Assembly (NCBI GenBank): GCA_030426845.1
Contig: JAUHXR010000067.1
Coordinates: forward strand, 1-32,862
Source of the DNA: Polyangia bacterium
GTDB taxonomy: Bacteria > Myxococcota_A > Polyangia > Polyangiales > Sandaracinaceae
DNA: 32,862 nucleotides
Direction: 5' to 3'
The position numbers were made by a program, and so were the translations under genes. The notes below the pieces were generated by a model. That model saw only the letters and a program-made list of their open reading frames with translations, did no database searches and was not told the DNA's origin. Of this stretch, positions 1 to 10,346 are shown piece by piece (position 1 is the first letter of the stretch; every line of letters begins with the position of its first letter).

Positions 1-201
1 GCCCCCCGGCGGCGGCCCGCCCGGGGGAGGTCCGAAGCCGCCCTGCGGAGCGCCGCCCGGCTGCGAGCCGAAGCCGCCCGGCGGCGATCCTCCGGGAGCG
101 CCTCCTGGCTGGCCCGCTCCGCCGCTCGGGGGTTGCCCGAAGCCACCGCCGCCGGGGGGCTGACCGAATCCGCCGCCGGGGGGCTTTTCGAAGTCGCTCA
201 T
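1..201 (-). CDS. Gly/Pro-rich protein, N-terminal part only
   Basis: The reading frame starts at the ATG whose complement is 199-201 and runs off the left edge of the window, so only the first 67 codons are seen. After an MSDFEKPP start the visible part is almost entirely Gly, Pro, Gln, Phe and Ser in repeats of the type GGFGQPPGG. Such a low-complexity leader is common in myxobacterial proteins that carry membrane segments or a folded domain further on, but that part is outside the window. No function can be assigned. It lies downstream of the PPC lipoprotein gene on the same strand, with a 125-bp gap, so it may have its own promoter. Confidence 0.6.
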   Translation of the reverse strand, partial: MSDFEKPPGGGFGQPPGGGGFGQPPSGGAGQPGGAPGGSPPGGFGSQPGGAPQGGFGPPPGGPPPGG

Positions 202-326
202 GGGTCCTGTCCTCCGATCGCCAGCGTCGCACGGAACCCGGCCGAGCGTCACGGCGCGGCCTGCTGGTGCGCGATCAAGCGGGGGGCGTCGTCGGGCCTC
301 GAGGGCCGCGAGGGTCGTGGACGCCG

Positions 327-1094
327 CTACTGCGGCATCATCATCTGCTGGTTCTGCGGCGGCTGCCCGGGCGGGGGCTGCCCGGGCGGGGGAGCCTGCG
401 CGGCCAGCGTCTGGGCCGAGACCTGCGGCAGCTCGGTGAAGCCGATGACGTAGGGTCCAGACGCGCCCTGGTCATACGTCCCGACGAACACGCTGTAGGC
501 GCCGGGGCCGAAGGCGCCCTCGACGAGCGGGTTCCGGTTCGTGTCGACGTTCACGTCGTCGTGGCACCACACCTCGCCGTTGGGCCCGCGCACGACCAGG
601 ACGGTGTCGGTCTGAGACGAGACCACGATCCGCAGCCGCGCGAACGGCGCGGTCAGCTGGATCACGTGGTTGGGCTGCGGCCCGATGTAGCCGGGGCAGT
701 TGGCGGCGAAGCTCGGCGGCACCGTCTGGCGCGCCTCCAACGGCCCGCCGGCGATCCCTTGCTGGACGATCGGATCCGGCTGGAACCCCGGCGCGAGCGG
801 GATCGGCTGGCCGACGGGCTGCATCCCGGCCGGCGGCATCGGCGGCGCCGGCGGATCGGGGACGGGGTCGTGGCCCGGCACCGCGAGCGGCGGATCGAAG
901 CTCGCCGGCTCCGCGGGCATCACGGCCATCCCGGGGGGCATGCCGGGCGGCGGCGCGGGCGGGTCGGGGACCGTCCGGCCGGGCACCGCGAGCGGCGGAT
1001 CCTCGGGCAGATCGGGCTCGTCGTCGCAGCCCGCCAGGGCGCTCGCGCCGAGGAGGGCGAGGGCGAGGGCGAGGCGCGAAGGTCGACGGGTCAT
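327..1094 (-). CDS. Lipoprotein with PPC-like C-terminal beta domain
   Basis: This encodes 255 aa. The chosen ATG (complement of 1092-1094) gives a clear lipoprotein signal, MTRRPSRLALALALL, ending in a LAGC lipobox with the lipidated Cys at residue 23. An ATG four codons upstream (1106) is an alternative. Residues about 25-115 are Pro-rich and contain two copies of a PPLAVPG...VPDPPAPP block. From about residue 125 to 225 the sequence looks like a pre-peptidase C-terminal (PPC) type beta domain (TDTVLVVRGPNG, CHDDVN, FGPGAYSVFVGTY). The tail is Pro/Gln-rich and ends MMMPQ. The PPC domain is usually found on secreted proteins and is thought to mediate surface contacts; no catalytic domain is present. 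The gene is divergent from the M1 aminopeptidase lipoprotein gene, with only 46 bp between the starts. Confidence 0.82.
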   Translation of the reverse strand: MTRRPSRLALALALLGASALAGCDDEPDLPEDPPLAVPGRTVPDPPAPPPGMPPGMAVMPAEPASFDPPLAVPGHDPVPDPPAPPMPPAGMQPVGQPIPLAPGFQPDPIVQQGIAGGPLEARQTVPPSFAANCPGYIGPQPNHVIQLTAPFARLRIVVSSQTDTVLVVRGPNGEVWCHDDVNVDTNRNPLVEGAFGPGAYSVFVGTYDQGASGPYVIGFTELPQVSAQTLAAQAPPPGQPPPGQPPQNQQMMMPQ

Positions 1095-1127
1095 GGCCGG
1101 CGGCATGATACCGCACCGAAAACGAGA

Positions 1128-1133
1128 TATAGC
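1128..1133 (+). promoter_or_regulatory. Probable -10 element of the M1 aminopeptidase gene
   Basis: TATAGC lies 7 nt before the GTG at 1141, in the least GC-rich stretch of the divergent spacer. No good -35 is visible. This spacing puts the transcript start at or next to the GTG, so the mRNA would be leaderless. Confidence 0.4.
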
Positions 1134-1140
1134 GCCCGAC

Positions 1141-3885
1141 GTGAAGAGCCCTACGCACTCCTTCGTCGCGCTCGCCTGCGCGCTCCTCGCCCTCGCCGGT
1201 TGCGGCGGCTCGTCCGACGTCCGCCCGGAGTACAGCGCGGCCGAGGGCCGCGGCGTCGCCGAGGGAGGCGAGGCGGTCGAGGCCGCGCTCGACGTCCCCC
1301 TCGGGCCCCTCCCGGAGGGGGTCACCCCGCTGCGCTACTCGCTCTGGCTCGAGGTCGTGCCCTCACGCGACCGCTTCCGCGGCCGCGTCGAGATCGACGT
1401 CCGCGTCGACCGCGCGACCGATCTGATCTGGATGCACGGCCAGGACCTCTCGGTGACCGAGGTCGAGGTGCTGCCCGAGGGCGCCGAGGGGATCTCGGGT
1501 CGCTTCGAGCAGATGCACGAGACGGGGGTCGCGGCGCTCCGCCTCGACGCGGCCATCGAGCCCGGCGAGGCGACCCTCGTGCTCGGCTACGACGCCCCCT
1601 ACGATCGCCAGCTCAAGGGCCTCTACCGCGTCGACACGGGCGGCGAGTCCTACGCGTTCACCCAGTTCGAGGCCACCAGCGCGCGCCTCGCGTTCCCGTG
1701 CTTCGACGAGCCGCGGTTCAAGACGCCCTTCGAGCTGACGCTCTCGGTCTCGCGCGATCACGAGGCGGTCGCCAACACCGCGCCGACCGGCCTGCGTGAG
1801 GTCGGCGGGATGCGCGAGGTCCGCTTCGCGCCCACCGAGCCGCTCCCGACCTACCTCGTCGCGATGGCGGTCGGCCCGCTCGACATCGTCGAGCACGCGC
1901 CCATCCCGGCCAACGACGTGCGCGACCGCCCGCTGCCTTTCCGCGGGGTCGCGGCGCGCGGACAGGGCCCGCGGCTCGCCTACGCGCTCGAGCACACCGC
2001 GGCGCTGCTCGCCGACCTCGAGGCCTACTTCGGCGTCGCCTACCCGTACGACAAGCTCGACATCATCGCGGTGCCCGACTTCGCCTCGGGCGCGATGGAG
2101 AACGCGGGCGCGATCACGTTCCGCGAGACGCTCCTGCTGCTCGACCCCGAGCACGCGCCGGAGGGCCAGCGCCGCGCGTTCGCCTACGTGATGGCCCACG
2201 AGCTGGCCCACCAGTGGTTCGGCAACCTCGTGACGATGCCCTGGTGGGACGACATCTGGCTCAACGAGGCCTTCGCGACCTGGATGGGCAACAAGGTCAT
2301 GCGCCACGTGCACCCCGAGTACCACGCCGACGTCGGCATGGTGGAGTCGGTGCACGGCGCGATGGGGAACGACTCGTTGACGAGCGCGCGGCAGATCCGC
2401 CAGCCGATCGAGACGAACCACGACATCCGCAACGCGTTCGACTCGATCACCTACCGCAAGGGCGGCGGGGTGCTCGAGATGTTCGAGCGCTGGATCGGCG
2501 AGGACACCTTCCGCGAGGGCATCCGCGAGCACCTGAGCCGGCACCGCTTCGGCACCGCGACCGCGGAGGACCTGCTCGACGCGCTCAGCCAGATGGCGGG
2601 CCGCGACGTGGCGACCCCCTTCCAGACGTTCCTCATGCAGCCGGGGGTGCCGCTCGTCGCCGTGACGCGGACCTGCGGCGACGACGGCAACTACCTCACC
2701 CTGCGGCAGAGCCGCTACCTCCCCGTCGGCTCGACCGGCGAGCGGGAGCGCACCTGGCAGGTCCCGGTGTGCGTGCGGTGGGGCCGCGGCCGGGCGGTCG
2801 AGGATCGCTGCGAGCTGGTGACGGACGCCGAGGCGCGCTTCGATCTGGGCGCGAGCTGTCCCGACTGGGTCATGCCGAACGCCGACGCGGCCGGCTACTA
2901 CCGCTTCACGCTGCCGCCCGACGAGGTGGATCGGCTGATGAGCCGCGGCTGGTCGCGCCTCACCGCGCGCGAACGCCTGAGCGTGGCCGGCAACCTCTCG
3001 GCCGCCTTCGACGCGGCGACTCTCGACACCGGCGCGGTGTTCGGGACCTTCGACCGGGTGGCGGCGGACGACGCGATGGGCGTCGCGACCGAGCCGATGG
3101 GCCTCGTGGCCTTCGCGCGCGATCACCTGCTCGAGGAGGCGCAGCTCCCCGCGCTCTCGCGCTTCGCGACCGGGCTCTACGCCGCGCGCGCGCGGCGGCT
3201 CGGCTGGGGCCCCCGGCGGGGCCGGACCGAGCCGGGGGAGACGGGCCTCCTCCGCGCGCAGATCGTGACCTTCCTCGCGTGGACCGCGCGCGACGCGCGC
3301 ACGCGCTCGGAGGCCGCGGCGCGTGGCCGGCGCTACCTCGGTGAGGACGCCCTGGTGCCGTCGGCGGTCGACCCGAACCTCGTCCGGGTCGCCCTCCAGA
3401 TGGCGGTGCAGGAGGGTGACGAGGCGCTGTACTCGCGCCTCGAGGCGCGCGTGCTCGCGAGCGACGACGCGCTGTTCCGCGGGGAGGGCCTGCGGGCGCT
3501 CGCCTCGACCACCGATCCCGAGCTCGCCGCGCGCGCGCTCGCCCTCGGCCTCGACGAGCGGCTGCGGGTGAACGAGGTGACCATCCCGCTCGCCGTCCAG
3601 CTCGCGCTCCCGGAGCGCCGCGACGCGGCCTGGGCGTGGATGCAGGAGAACTTCGACGCGCTCTTCTCGCGGGTGGCCACGACCCGGGCCGGTTACGCGC
3701 CGTGGATGCTCACCGGCTTCTGCACCGAGGTGCGCGCGGCCGAGGTGGAGGCGTTCTTCGCGCCCCGAGTCGAGGAGCTGCCGGGGGCGCCCCGGAACCT
3801 CCGCGGAGCCCTGGAGGCGATCCGGCTCTGCGCGGCCCGCGCGGAGGCCCAGCGCCCGAGCGCCCGCGCGCGCTTCGCGCCCTGA
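1141..3885 (+). CDS. M1-family zinc aminopeptidase, lipoprotein
   Basis: This encodes 914 aa and probably removes N-terminal amino acids from peptides at the cell envelope. The GTG at 1141 begins a short lipoprotein signal that ends LALAGC (Cys21). Family hallmarks are the GAMEN exopeptidase motif at about residues 317-321 and the zinc site HELAH at 353-357, followed exactly 18 residues later by the third ligand Glu in LNEAFATWM. The N-terminal beta domain and the long C-terminal helical domain are both present, so the length matches a full M1 enzyme. Lipid anchoring differs from cytosolic PepN and suggests nutrient-peptide processing at the envelope. A peptide-type importer lies a few kb downstream (6429-10244), which would fit, but they are not in one operon. 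An in-frame opening extends far upstream over the divergent gene and is not used. A -10-like TATAGC sits 7 nt before the GTG. Confidence 0.93.
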   Translation: MKSPTHSFVALACALLALAGCGGSSDVRPEYSAAEGRGVAEGGEAVEAALDVPLGPLPEGVTPLRYSLWLEVVPSRDRFRGRVEIDVRVDRATDLIWMHGQDLSVTEVEVLPEGAEGISGRFEQMHETGVAALRLDAAIEPGEATLVLGYDAPYDRQLKGLYRVDTGGESYAFTQFEATSARLAFPCFDEPRFKTPFELTLSVSRDHEAVANTAPTGLREVGGMREVRFAPTEPLPTYLVAMAVGPLDIVEHAPIPANDVRDRPLPFRGVAARGQGPRLAYALEHTAALLADLEAYFGVAYPYDKLDIIAVPDFASGAMENAGAITFRETLLLLDPEHAPEGQRRAFAYVMAHELAHQWFGNLVTMPWWDDIWLNEAFATWMGNKVMRHVHPEYHADVGMVESVHGAMGNDSLTSARQIRQPIETNHDIRNAFDSITYRKGGGVLEMFERWIGEDTFREGIREHLSRHRFGTATAEDLLDALSQMAGRDVATPFQTFLMQPGVPLVAVTRTCGDDGNYLTLRQSRYLPVGSTGERERTWQVPVCVRWGRGRAVEDRCELVTDAEARFDLGASCPDWVMPNADAAGYYRFTLPPDEVDRLMSRGWSRLTARERLSVAGNLSAAFDAATLDTGAVFGTFDRVAADDAMGVATEPMGLVAFARDHLLEEAQLPALSRFATGLYAARARRLGWGPRRGRTEPGETGLLRAQIVTFLAWTARDARTRSEAAARGRRYLGEDALVPSAVDPNLVRVALQMAVQEGDEALYSRLEARVLASDDALFRGEGLRALASTTDPELAARALALGLDERLRVNEVTIPLAVQLALPERRDAAWAWMQENFDALFSRVATTRAGYAPWMLTGFCTEVRAAEVEAFFAPRVEELPGAPRNLRGALEAIRLCAARAEAQRPSARARFAP

Positions 3886-4033
3886 TCGTCGCGACGGCGG
3901 GCCGTACCCGAACCGGGGGGCTTGAACCGCGCGCCGCGGGGTCTTAGTTCTCTGATCCCGAACGATCCAAGCAGTGTCACGCGAGGCCGCGATGCGAGGA
4001 AGCCGCGGCCGAGAATCCAAGAAAGAAGGCCCC

Positions 4034-4423
4034 ATGTCGCTCACGAGCACCATCCTGAAGGCGGGCGCGATGTACGCGCTCGGCCGCGCGGCTCAGAACA
4101 TCAACCGGGACGACGTCGAGAAGGTCGCCGGCCTCTCCGGCGACGACCTGCGCCGCTACGGCTTCGACCGCCTCGACGCCGCCCTCCACACCGTGGGCCT
4201 TCAGCGCGAGTCCACCATTCCGAGCTCCACGGCGATGATCCTCAGCGGCTTCGCCGCAGGCGCGATCGTGGGCGCGGGCGTCACGTTCCTGTTCTACACG
4301 GATCAGGGCGAGGCGGTTCGGGCCAAGATCGGCGAGTTCTTCGGCGGCAGGGCGGAGGGCGAGGTCGCCGCCGCGACCGACGCCGAGACGAACGGCGCCA
4401 ACGGCGCGACCGTCAACGCCTGA
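4034..4423 (+). CDS. Small YtxH-like single-pass membrane protein
   Basis: This encodes 129 aa. The ATG at 4034 is preceded by a purine-rich ribosome-binding site (AAAGAAGG) at good spacing, which decides this start over upstream in-frame ATGs. Residues 1-60 are polar and mostly helical (IN-RDDVEKVAGLSGDDLRRYGFDRLD). Residues about 66-88 are a hydrophobic Gly/Ala-rich segment (SGFAAGAIVGAGVTFLFYT), followed directly by a charged amphipathic helix (QGEAVRAKIGEFF), then an acidic Ala/Asn-rich tail. The Gly-rich membrane helix followed by a charged helix is the pattern of YtxH/gas-vesicle-associated stress proteins; this is a family-level resemblance only. The exact role is unknown. Confidence 0.8.
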   Translation: MSLTSTILKAGAMYALGRAAQNINRDDVEKVAGLSGDDLRRYGFDRLDAALHTVGLQRESTIPSSTAMILSGFAAGAIVGAGVTFLFYTDQGEAVRAKIGEFFGGRAEGEVAAATDAETNGANGATVNA

Positions 4424-4462
4424 CGCGCGCTTCCGCCGCGTCGCCTCGACCGCGAGCCCGCG

Positions 4463-4514
4463 CGACCGCGTCCCGACGGAATCCGTCAGGACGGGGTCTT
4501 TCGCCTCGCGGTCG
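4463..4514 (+). terminator. Nested hairpin, possible terminator or leader structure
   Basis: The outer arms CGACCGCG (4463-4470) and CGCGGTCG (4507-4514) are perfectly complementary. An inner stem GACGG/CCGTC with a 3-nt loop follows at about 4475-4487. There is no real T-tract. It lies between the YtxH-like gene and ettA, so it could end the first transcript or form part of the ettA leader. Confidence 0.35.
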
Positions 4515-4683
4515 ACGGCTCGGCGAGGAGACCGTGGCCGACGTCGATCGGCCTTCCGGTCGCCCGTCGCCTCGATGCAGCGGCCGGGGCACCGCCTGGC
4601 GCCCGCGAGAGGAGCCAGCCTGCGAGTGATCTCCGGCAAGGCCGGTAGTCAGGGCAGGGCGGGTGTGGCACAACCCGCGCGAC

Positions 4684-6363
<1,680 letters not shown>

Positions 6364-6385
6364 TCGCGGCGAGCGGAGCTGCGCG

Positions 6386-6410
6386 GGTCCGGTGGTCAGT
6401 CTACCGGGCC
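6386..6410. terminator. Hairpin between convergent genes
   Basis: GGTCCGGTGG (6386-6395) pairs over 10 positions, two as G-U, with CTACCGGGCC (6401-6410) around the loop TCAGT. It lies between the convergent ettA and permease genes and has no T-tract. It probably helps end transcription from both sides. Confidence 0.5.
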
Positions 6411-6428
6411 GCGTTCAGCCCCGTTCGC

Positions 6429-7391
6429 TCAGCTGCCGCGCAGCCTGACGCGCGGGTCGAGCATCGCCACGCCGATATCGGCCGCGATGTTGCCAACCTG
6501 GACCGAGACGGCGGTGATCACGACGACGCCCATGATGACCGGGACGTCGAGGTTGCGGATCGCCTCGATGACGAGGCGGCCCATGCCCGGCCAGTTGAAG
6601 ATCGTCTCGGTGATGATCGCGCCGGCGACGAGGAACGGGATGCGCAGGCCGATCAGCGTGACGATCGGCAGCATCGCGTTGCGCGCCGCGTGGTGGAGGA
6701 CCACGCGGCTCGCGCTGAGCCCCTTGGCGCGTGCGGTGCGCACGTAGTCGTTGCCGAGCGTGTCGATCATCTCGCTCCGCATGATCCGCGCGATGGTCGA
6801 CGCGCCCGCGATCGCCATCGTGAGCGCGGGCAGGAGCGCGTGGTAGACGTGGTCGAGCGCGCTGACGCCGTAGCCGCCGATCGGGAACCAGCCGAGGCGG
6901 AACGCGAAGACCATCACGAAGACGTGCCCGCTGACGTAGACGGGGACGCTGATCCCGAGGAACGCGAGGCCCATGAACCCGGTGTCGAACCAGGTGTTGC
7001 GGCGGAGCGCGGCGAGCGTACCGAGCGTGAGGCCGAACAAGAGCTGGAGCAGCATCGCGAGCCCGGTCAGCAGCACGGTGCGCGGCAGGCGCCAGAGGAT
7101 GACCTGGGTGACCGGCTGGTCGTCGCGGTAGGAGCGGCCGAGGTCGCCCTGCGCGACCCCGAGCAGGTAGCTGCCGTACTGGTCGAGCTTGGGGCGGTCG
7201 AGCCCGTGCTCGTGCCGGAACGCCTCGCGGGCCTCCGGGCTGGCGTTGGCGCCGAGGGTCGCGGTCGCTGGGTCACCGATGCCGATGGCGAGGAAGAACA
7301 CGGCGCTCGTGACCGCGAACACGATGACCAAGCCCGCGAGCGTGCGGCGCACGAGGAGCTGAGCGAGCCCAGGCGGGAGCAGACCCTTCAC
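6429..7391 (-). CDS. ABC peptide-type importer permease, DppB/OppB-like
   Basis: This encodes 320 aa and forms one half of the inner-membrane channel of a dipeptide/oligopeptide/nickel-class importer. The N-terminus (LLVRRTLAGLVIVFAVTSAVFFL) is the typical first helix of DppB-like permeases. It is followed by a periplasmic segment with LGANASPEAREAFRHEHGLD, then several membrane helices. The EAA-type loop that contacts the ATPase is seen in DYVRTARAKGLSASRVVLHHAARNAMLP. The length is normal for the family. The start is the GTG (complement of 7389-7391), which overlaps the TGA of the solute-binding gene by 4 bp (GTGA), implying translational coupling. An upstream extension of the frame runs over the neighbouring gene and is a shadow. 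It is the last gene of the operon. Confidence 0.93.
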   Translation of the reverse strand: MKGLLPPGLAQLLVRRTLAGLVIVFAVTSAVFFLAIGIGDPATATLGANASPEAREAFRHEHGLDRPKLDQYGSYLLGVAQGDLGRSYRDDQPVTQVILWRLPRTVLLTGLAMLLQLLFGLTLGTLAALRRNTWFDTGFMGLAFLGISVPVYVSGHVFVMVFAFRLGWFPIGGYGVSALDHVYHALLPALTMAIAGASTIARIMRSEMIDTLGNDYVRTARAKGLSASRVVLHHAARNAMLPIVTLIGLRIPFLVAGAIITETIFNWPGMGRLVIEAIRNLDVPVIMGVVVITAVSVQVGNIAADIGVAMLDPRVRLRGS

Positions 7392-9172
7392 CGGCGTCCC
7401 CTTCCGAGCCGCGGCGCGAAGGGGCGCGCGAAGGCCGGGAGCGCGTCGATCGCGAACGGCCCGCGCGCGACGCGCTCGCGCGGCAGGTCGAGCCACACGT
7501 CCCGGTAGAAGTTGGACCACACGGGGTGGGGGCGGTAGTTGCGCACGTAAGGTTGCCAGAGCTCGTACGCGACGTCGCTGAAGATGAACGCCCACGGCGC
7601 GTCGGCGACGATCTGCTCGGAGGCCTGGTGGTAGAGCGCGAGGCGCCGCTCGCGGTCGCGCTCGACGCGGGCCTCGTCGAGGAGACGGTCGACCTCCGGG
7701 CTCGCGTAGAAGGACTTGTTCATCGAGTCGGTCGGCCGGCGCGAGCGGCTGTGGAACAGGATGTCGAGGAAGTTCGAGGCGTCGGGGTAGTCCATCGACC
7801 AGCCGGCGAACCAGGACTGGACGGTGCCGCGGGTGCCCGTCTGCTGCAGGAACATCGGGAACGCGACCTGGCGGATCTCGACCTCGATCCCGATCGCCGC
7901 GAGGTCGGACTGGACGAGCTCGCCGTAGAACCGGCCCGTGTCGCCCTCGCCGGTCCAGAAGGTCACCGGCTCGTCGAGCCCGTCGGGGTGGCCGGCGAGC
8001 CGCATCTCCTCGCGCGCGCGATCGAGGTCGTAGACGTGGGCGCCCGGCAGATCGGGGTCGTAGCCCGGGAGCGTGCTCGGGATGGGCTGGCCGGTGAGGG
8101 CCATGCGGCCCGCGCGCGAGCGCAGCCAGCGCGGGCGGTTGATGCAGTAGGCCACCGCGCGGCGGACGTGGACGTCGTCGAAGGGCGGCAGCTCGACGTT
8201 CATGCCGACGCCGCGGATGATCGTGTCGACCGCCTGGACCGAGTAGGGCTCCCACGCGGGCTGGCTGCGCAGCTCGAGGTAGTCCGCGAGCGGCATGCGG
8301 TGGAGGTGGTCGACCTCGCCGTTGCGGAAGCGCATCGTCGCGGTGCCGCGGTCGAGGTTGAGCTCGAAGACCACGCGCTCGGGGTAGGGCTGCCCCTCGT
8401 CGGCGAGGAAGTAGTTGGGGTTGCGCGTGAACGTGAGGCCGATGCCCGGCTCCCAGCGCTCCAGCACGTAGGCGCCCGTGCCGACCGGGTTGCGGTTCAC
8501 GTCCGCGCCGTAGTGGGCGTAGGCCTCGCGCGGGACGGGGTAGGCGAAGGGCATCGCCATCGCGAAGAGGAACGTCTGATCCGGCCGGCTCAGCGTGATG
8601 TCCACGGTGTAACGGTCGACCACGCGGATGCCGCGCACGTGGCTCGCGTCGCCGGCGCGGAACTCCTCGTAGCCGTCGATCAGCTCGTAGAAGGTGACGC
8701 CGGGGCTCCCGGTGGCCGGGTCGAGCATGTGCTCGAGCGACCAGCGGATGTCGTCGGCGACGATCTCGCGCCCGCGCCCGCCCTCGAAGACCACGGAGTC
8801 GGCGAAGCGGAGCCCGCGCCGCAGCCGGAAGCGGAACGTGCGGCCGTCCTCGGACACGTCGGGCAGCGATTCGGCGAGGCGGGGGACCAGCTCGAGCGTG
8901 TCGCGCTCGTAGTCGAGGAGGCCCTCGAAGAGGAGCTTGATGGCCTGGTTGGAGAGCGCGTCGAAGCGGGTGTGCGGGTCGGTCCCTCGCAGCCCCGTCT
9001 CGTGCCAGACGACGAGCGTCCCGCCGCGCTGCGGGGTCTCGTTGCCGGCCCCCATGTACCGAGGCCCGTCGGGCGCGTCCGGGAGGGTGGCGGCGACCAC
9101 CGCGGAGGCGACCGCGAGGATCACGAGGCCCGCGACCCCGGCCACGCTCTCACTCCTTCGGGTCGAGCGCAT
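7388..9172 (-). CDS. ABC importer solute-binding protein, family 5 (peptide/nickel type)
   Basis: This encodes 594 aa. It is an extracytoplasmic binding protein that hands its ligand to the two permeases encoded around it. The N-terminus (SVAGVAGLVILAVASAVVAATL) is a hydrophobic export signal or membrane anchor; no lipobox Cys is seen. The mature part has the family 5 pattern: GGTLVVWHETGLRGTDPH, LFEGLLDYERDTLELVPRLAES, FRLRRGLRFADS, VGTGAYVLERWEPG and a C-terminal YPDASNFLDILFHS segment. It overlaps the upstream DppC-like gene by 23 bp and the downstream permease gene by 4 bp. The ligand cannot be read from the sequence; oligopeptides are the family default. A binding protein placed between the two permease genes is less usual than one at the front. 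Confidence 0.92.
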   Translation of the reverse strand: MRSTRRSESVAGVAGLVILAVASAVVAATLPDAPDGPRYMGAGNETPQRGGTLVVWHETGLRGTDPHTRFDALSNQAIKLLFEGLLDYERDTLELVPRLAESLPDVSEDGRTFRFRLRRGLRFADSVVFEGGRGREIVADDIRWSLEHMLDPATGSPGVTFYELIDGYEEFRAGDASHVRGIRVVDRYTVDITLSRPDQTFLFAMAMPFAYPVPREAYAHYGADVNRNPVGTGAYVLERWEPGIGLTFTRNPNYFLADEGQPYPERVVFELNLDRGTATMRFRNGEVDHLHRMPLADYLELRSQPAWEPYSVQAVDTIIRGVGMNVELPPFDDVHVRRAVAYCINRPRWLRSRAGRMALTGQPIPSTLPGYDPDLPGAHVYDLDRAREEMRLAGHPDGLDEPVTFWTGEGDTGRFYGELVQSDLAAIGIEVEIRQVAFPMFLQQTGTRGTVQSWFAGWSMDYPDASNFLDILFHSRSRRPTDSMNKSFYASPEVDRLLDEARVERDRERRLALYHQASEQIVADAPWAFIFSDVAYELWQPYVRNYRPHPVWSNFYRDVWLDLPRERVARGPFAIDALPAFARPFAPRLGRGRR

Positions 9173-10244
9173 CGCGCAGCCCTTCGCCGAGGAGGTTGAA
9201 GCCGAACACGGTGAGCACGATGAGCGCGCCCGGCAGCAGCAGGAGGCGTGGCTCGTACTGGAGGTAGTCCGCGCCGTCGCGCAGCATGCTCCCCCAGCTC
9301 GCGATGGGTGGCTTCACGCCGACGCCCAGGTAGCTCATCGCGGACTCCACGATGATGATGTTGGCGACCATCGTGGTCGCGATGACGATCGCGGGGCCGA
9401 GCACGTTGGGGAGGAGGTGCTGGACGATGATGCGTCCGTCGCTCGCCCCGAGCGCGCGTGCGGCCTGGACGTACTCGAGCTCGCGCACCTGCAGCACCTT
9501 CGCGCGGGTCACGCGGGCGAGGGTGGTCCAGCTCAAGAGGCCGAGCAGGAGACAGAGCCAGAAGAGCGACGGGTCGTCGATGACGCGGTTGAGCGCGATC
9601 GCGACCAAGAGGAAAGGCAGCGACAGGACGAAGTCGACCAGGCGCATGATCGCGACGTCGATCGCGCCGCGGTAGTAGCCGCTGACGAGGCCGGCGCCGA
9701 AGCCGAGCAGCCCGGCGAGGAAGACCGCGCCGAGGGCGACCGAGAGCGACACCCGGCCGCCGTAGAGGAGCCGTGAGAGCTCGTCGCGGCCGATGTTGTC
9801 GGCGCCGAGCAGGAACGTCCCGTCCTCGACGTGGCTCATCGGGCCCACCGGCACGCCCGCGTCCGTCAGGCCGGCGTCGTAGATCGCGTCGGGGTGGAAG
9901 GGCGCCGCGAGCGGGCCCACGAACCCGATCAGGACGACGAGCACCACGAGGGCGCCGCCGACCACCGCGCCACGGTTGCGGGTGAAGCGGCGCCAGGCCC
10001 GCGGGTCTGCGAACGAGACCCCGTCGCGCCGGGTGACGTAGACGAGCGCGAGGGCCCCGGGCAGGAGGAGGGTGACGCCCATCCAGGGCAGGGCATCGCG
10101 GTCCCAGGGGCGCCACTCGACCTCGAACGCCGGCAGCGCAAGGAGGCCGAGACCAGCGAGCACCGCCGCCGTCGCGAGCCGCTGCAGCCAGGGGCTCGCC
10201 TCCGGAGCCTCCGCGGGGACACCGCGACCGCCGCTCGTGGCCAT
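9150..10244 (-). CDS. ABC peptide-type importer permease, DppC/OppC-like
   Basis: This encodes 364 aa and is the second permease half of the importer. It is longer than a usual DppC (about 300 aa) because it begins with two extra hydrophobic segments (LATAAVLAGLGLLALPAF and MGVTLLLPGALALVYV) ahead of the standard OppC N-terminal region, RRFTRNRGAVVGGALVVLVVL. The typical motifs follow: HPDAIYDAGL, LGADNIGRDELSRLLYGGRVSL, the ATPase-contact loop EYVQAARALGASDGRIIVQH, and the end GEGLRDALDPKE, which is diagnostic for this family. It is the first gene of the operon. A good promoter lies directly upstream, with its -10 only 7 nt before the ATG. Confidence 0.93.
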   Translation of the reverse strand: MATSGGRGVPAEAPEASPWLQRLATAAVLAGLGLLALPAFEVEWRPWDRDALPWMGVTLLLPGALALVYVTRRDGVSFADPRAWRRFTRNRGAVVGGALVVLVVLIGFVGPLAAPFHPDAIYDAGLTDAGVPVGPMSHVEDGTFLLGADNIGRDELSRLLYGGRVSLSVALGAVFLAGLLGFGAGLVSGYYRGAIDVAIMRLVDFVLSLPFLLVAIALNRVIDDPSLFWLCLLLGLLSWTTLARVTRAKVLQVRELEYVQAARALGASDGRIIVQHLLPNVLGPAIVIATTMVANIIIVESAMSYLGVGVKPPIASWGSMLRDGADYLQYEPRLLLLPGALIVLTVFGFNLLGEGLRDALDPKE

Positions 10245-10251
10245 CAGCGCA

Positions 10252-10281
10252 TCGCTACCAGTCGGGCGTCCGCCGCGTCAA
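10252..10281 (-). promoter_or_regulatory. Promoter of the importer operon
   Basis: Read on the minus strand, TTGACG (complement of 10276-10281), an 18-bp spacer and TAGCGA (complement of 10252-10257) are followed after 7 nt by the ATG at 10244. Both hexamers resemble sigma-70 type elements. The spacing implies a leaderless or nearly leaderless mRNA. Confidence 0.5.
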
Positions 10282-10346
10282 CGCCGGCCGCCGCCGCGCC
10301 CCTCGACGCCGCGCGACGCGCGCGGGTCCACGTGCTGCTCATCCGC

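Noticed and set aside
1363-4053. Very long open frame antisense to the M1 aminopeptidase gene; similar ones lie opposite other genes, e.g. 20849-23383 on the minus strand.
   Set aside because: The products are Arg/Ala/Gly-rich without domains, while the opposite strand encodes clear families. Such frames are expected at this GC content.
4463-4514. A riboswitch before ettA.
   Set aside because: Only nested inverted repeats are seen; no known aptamer consensus is recognisable.
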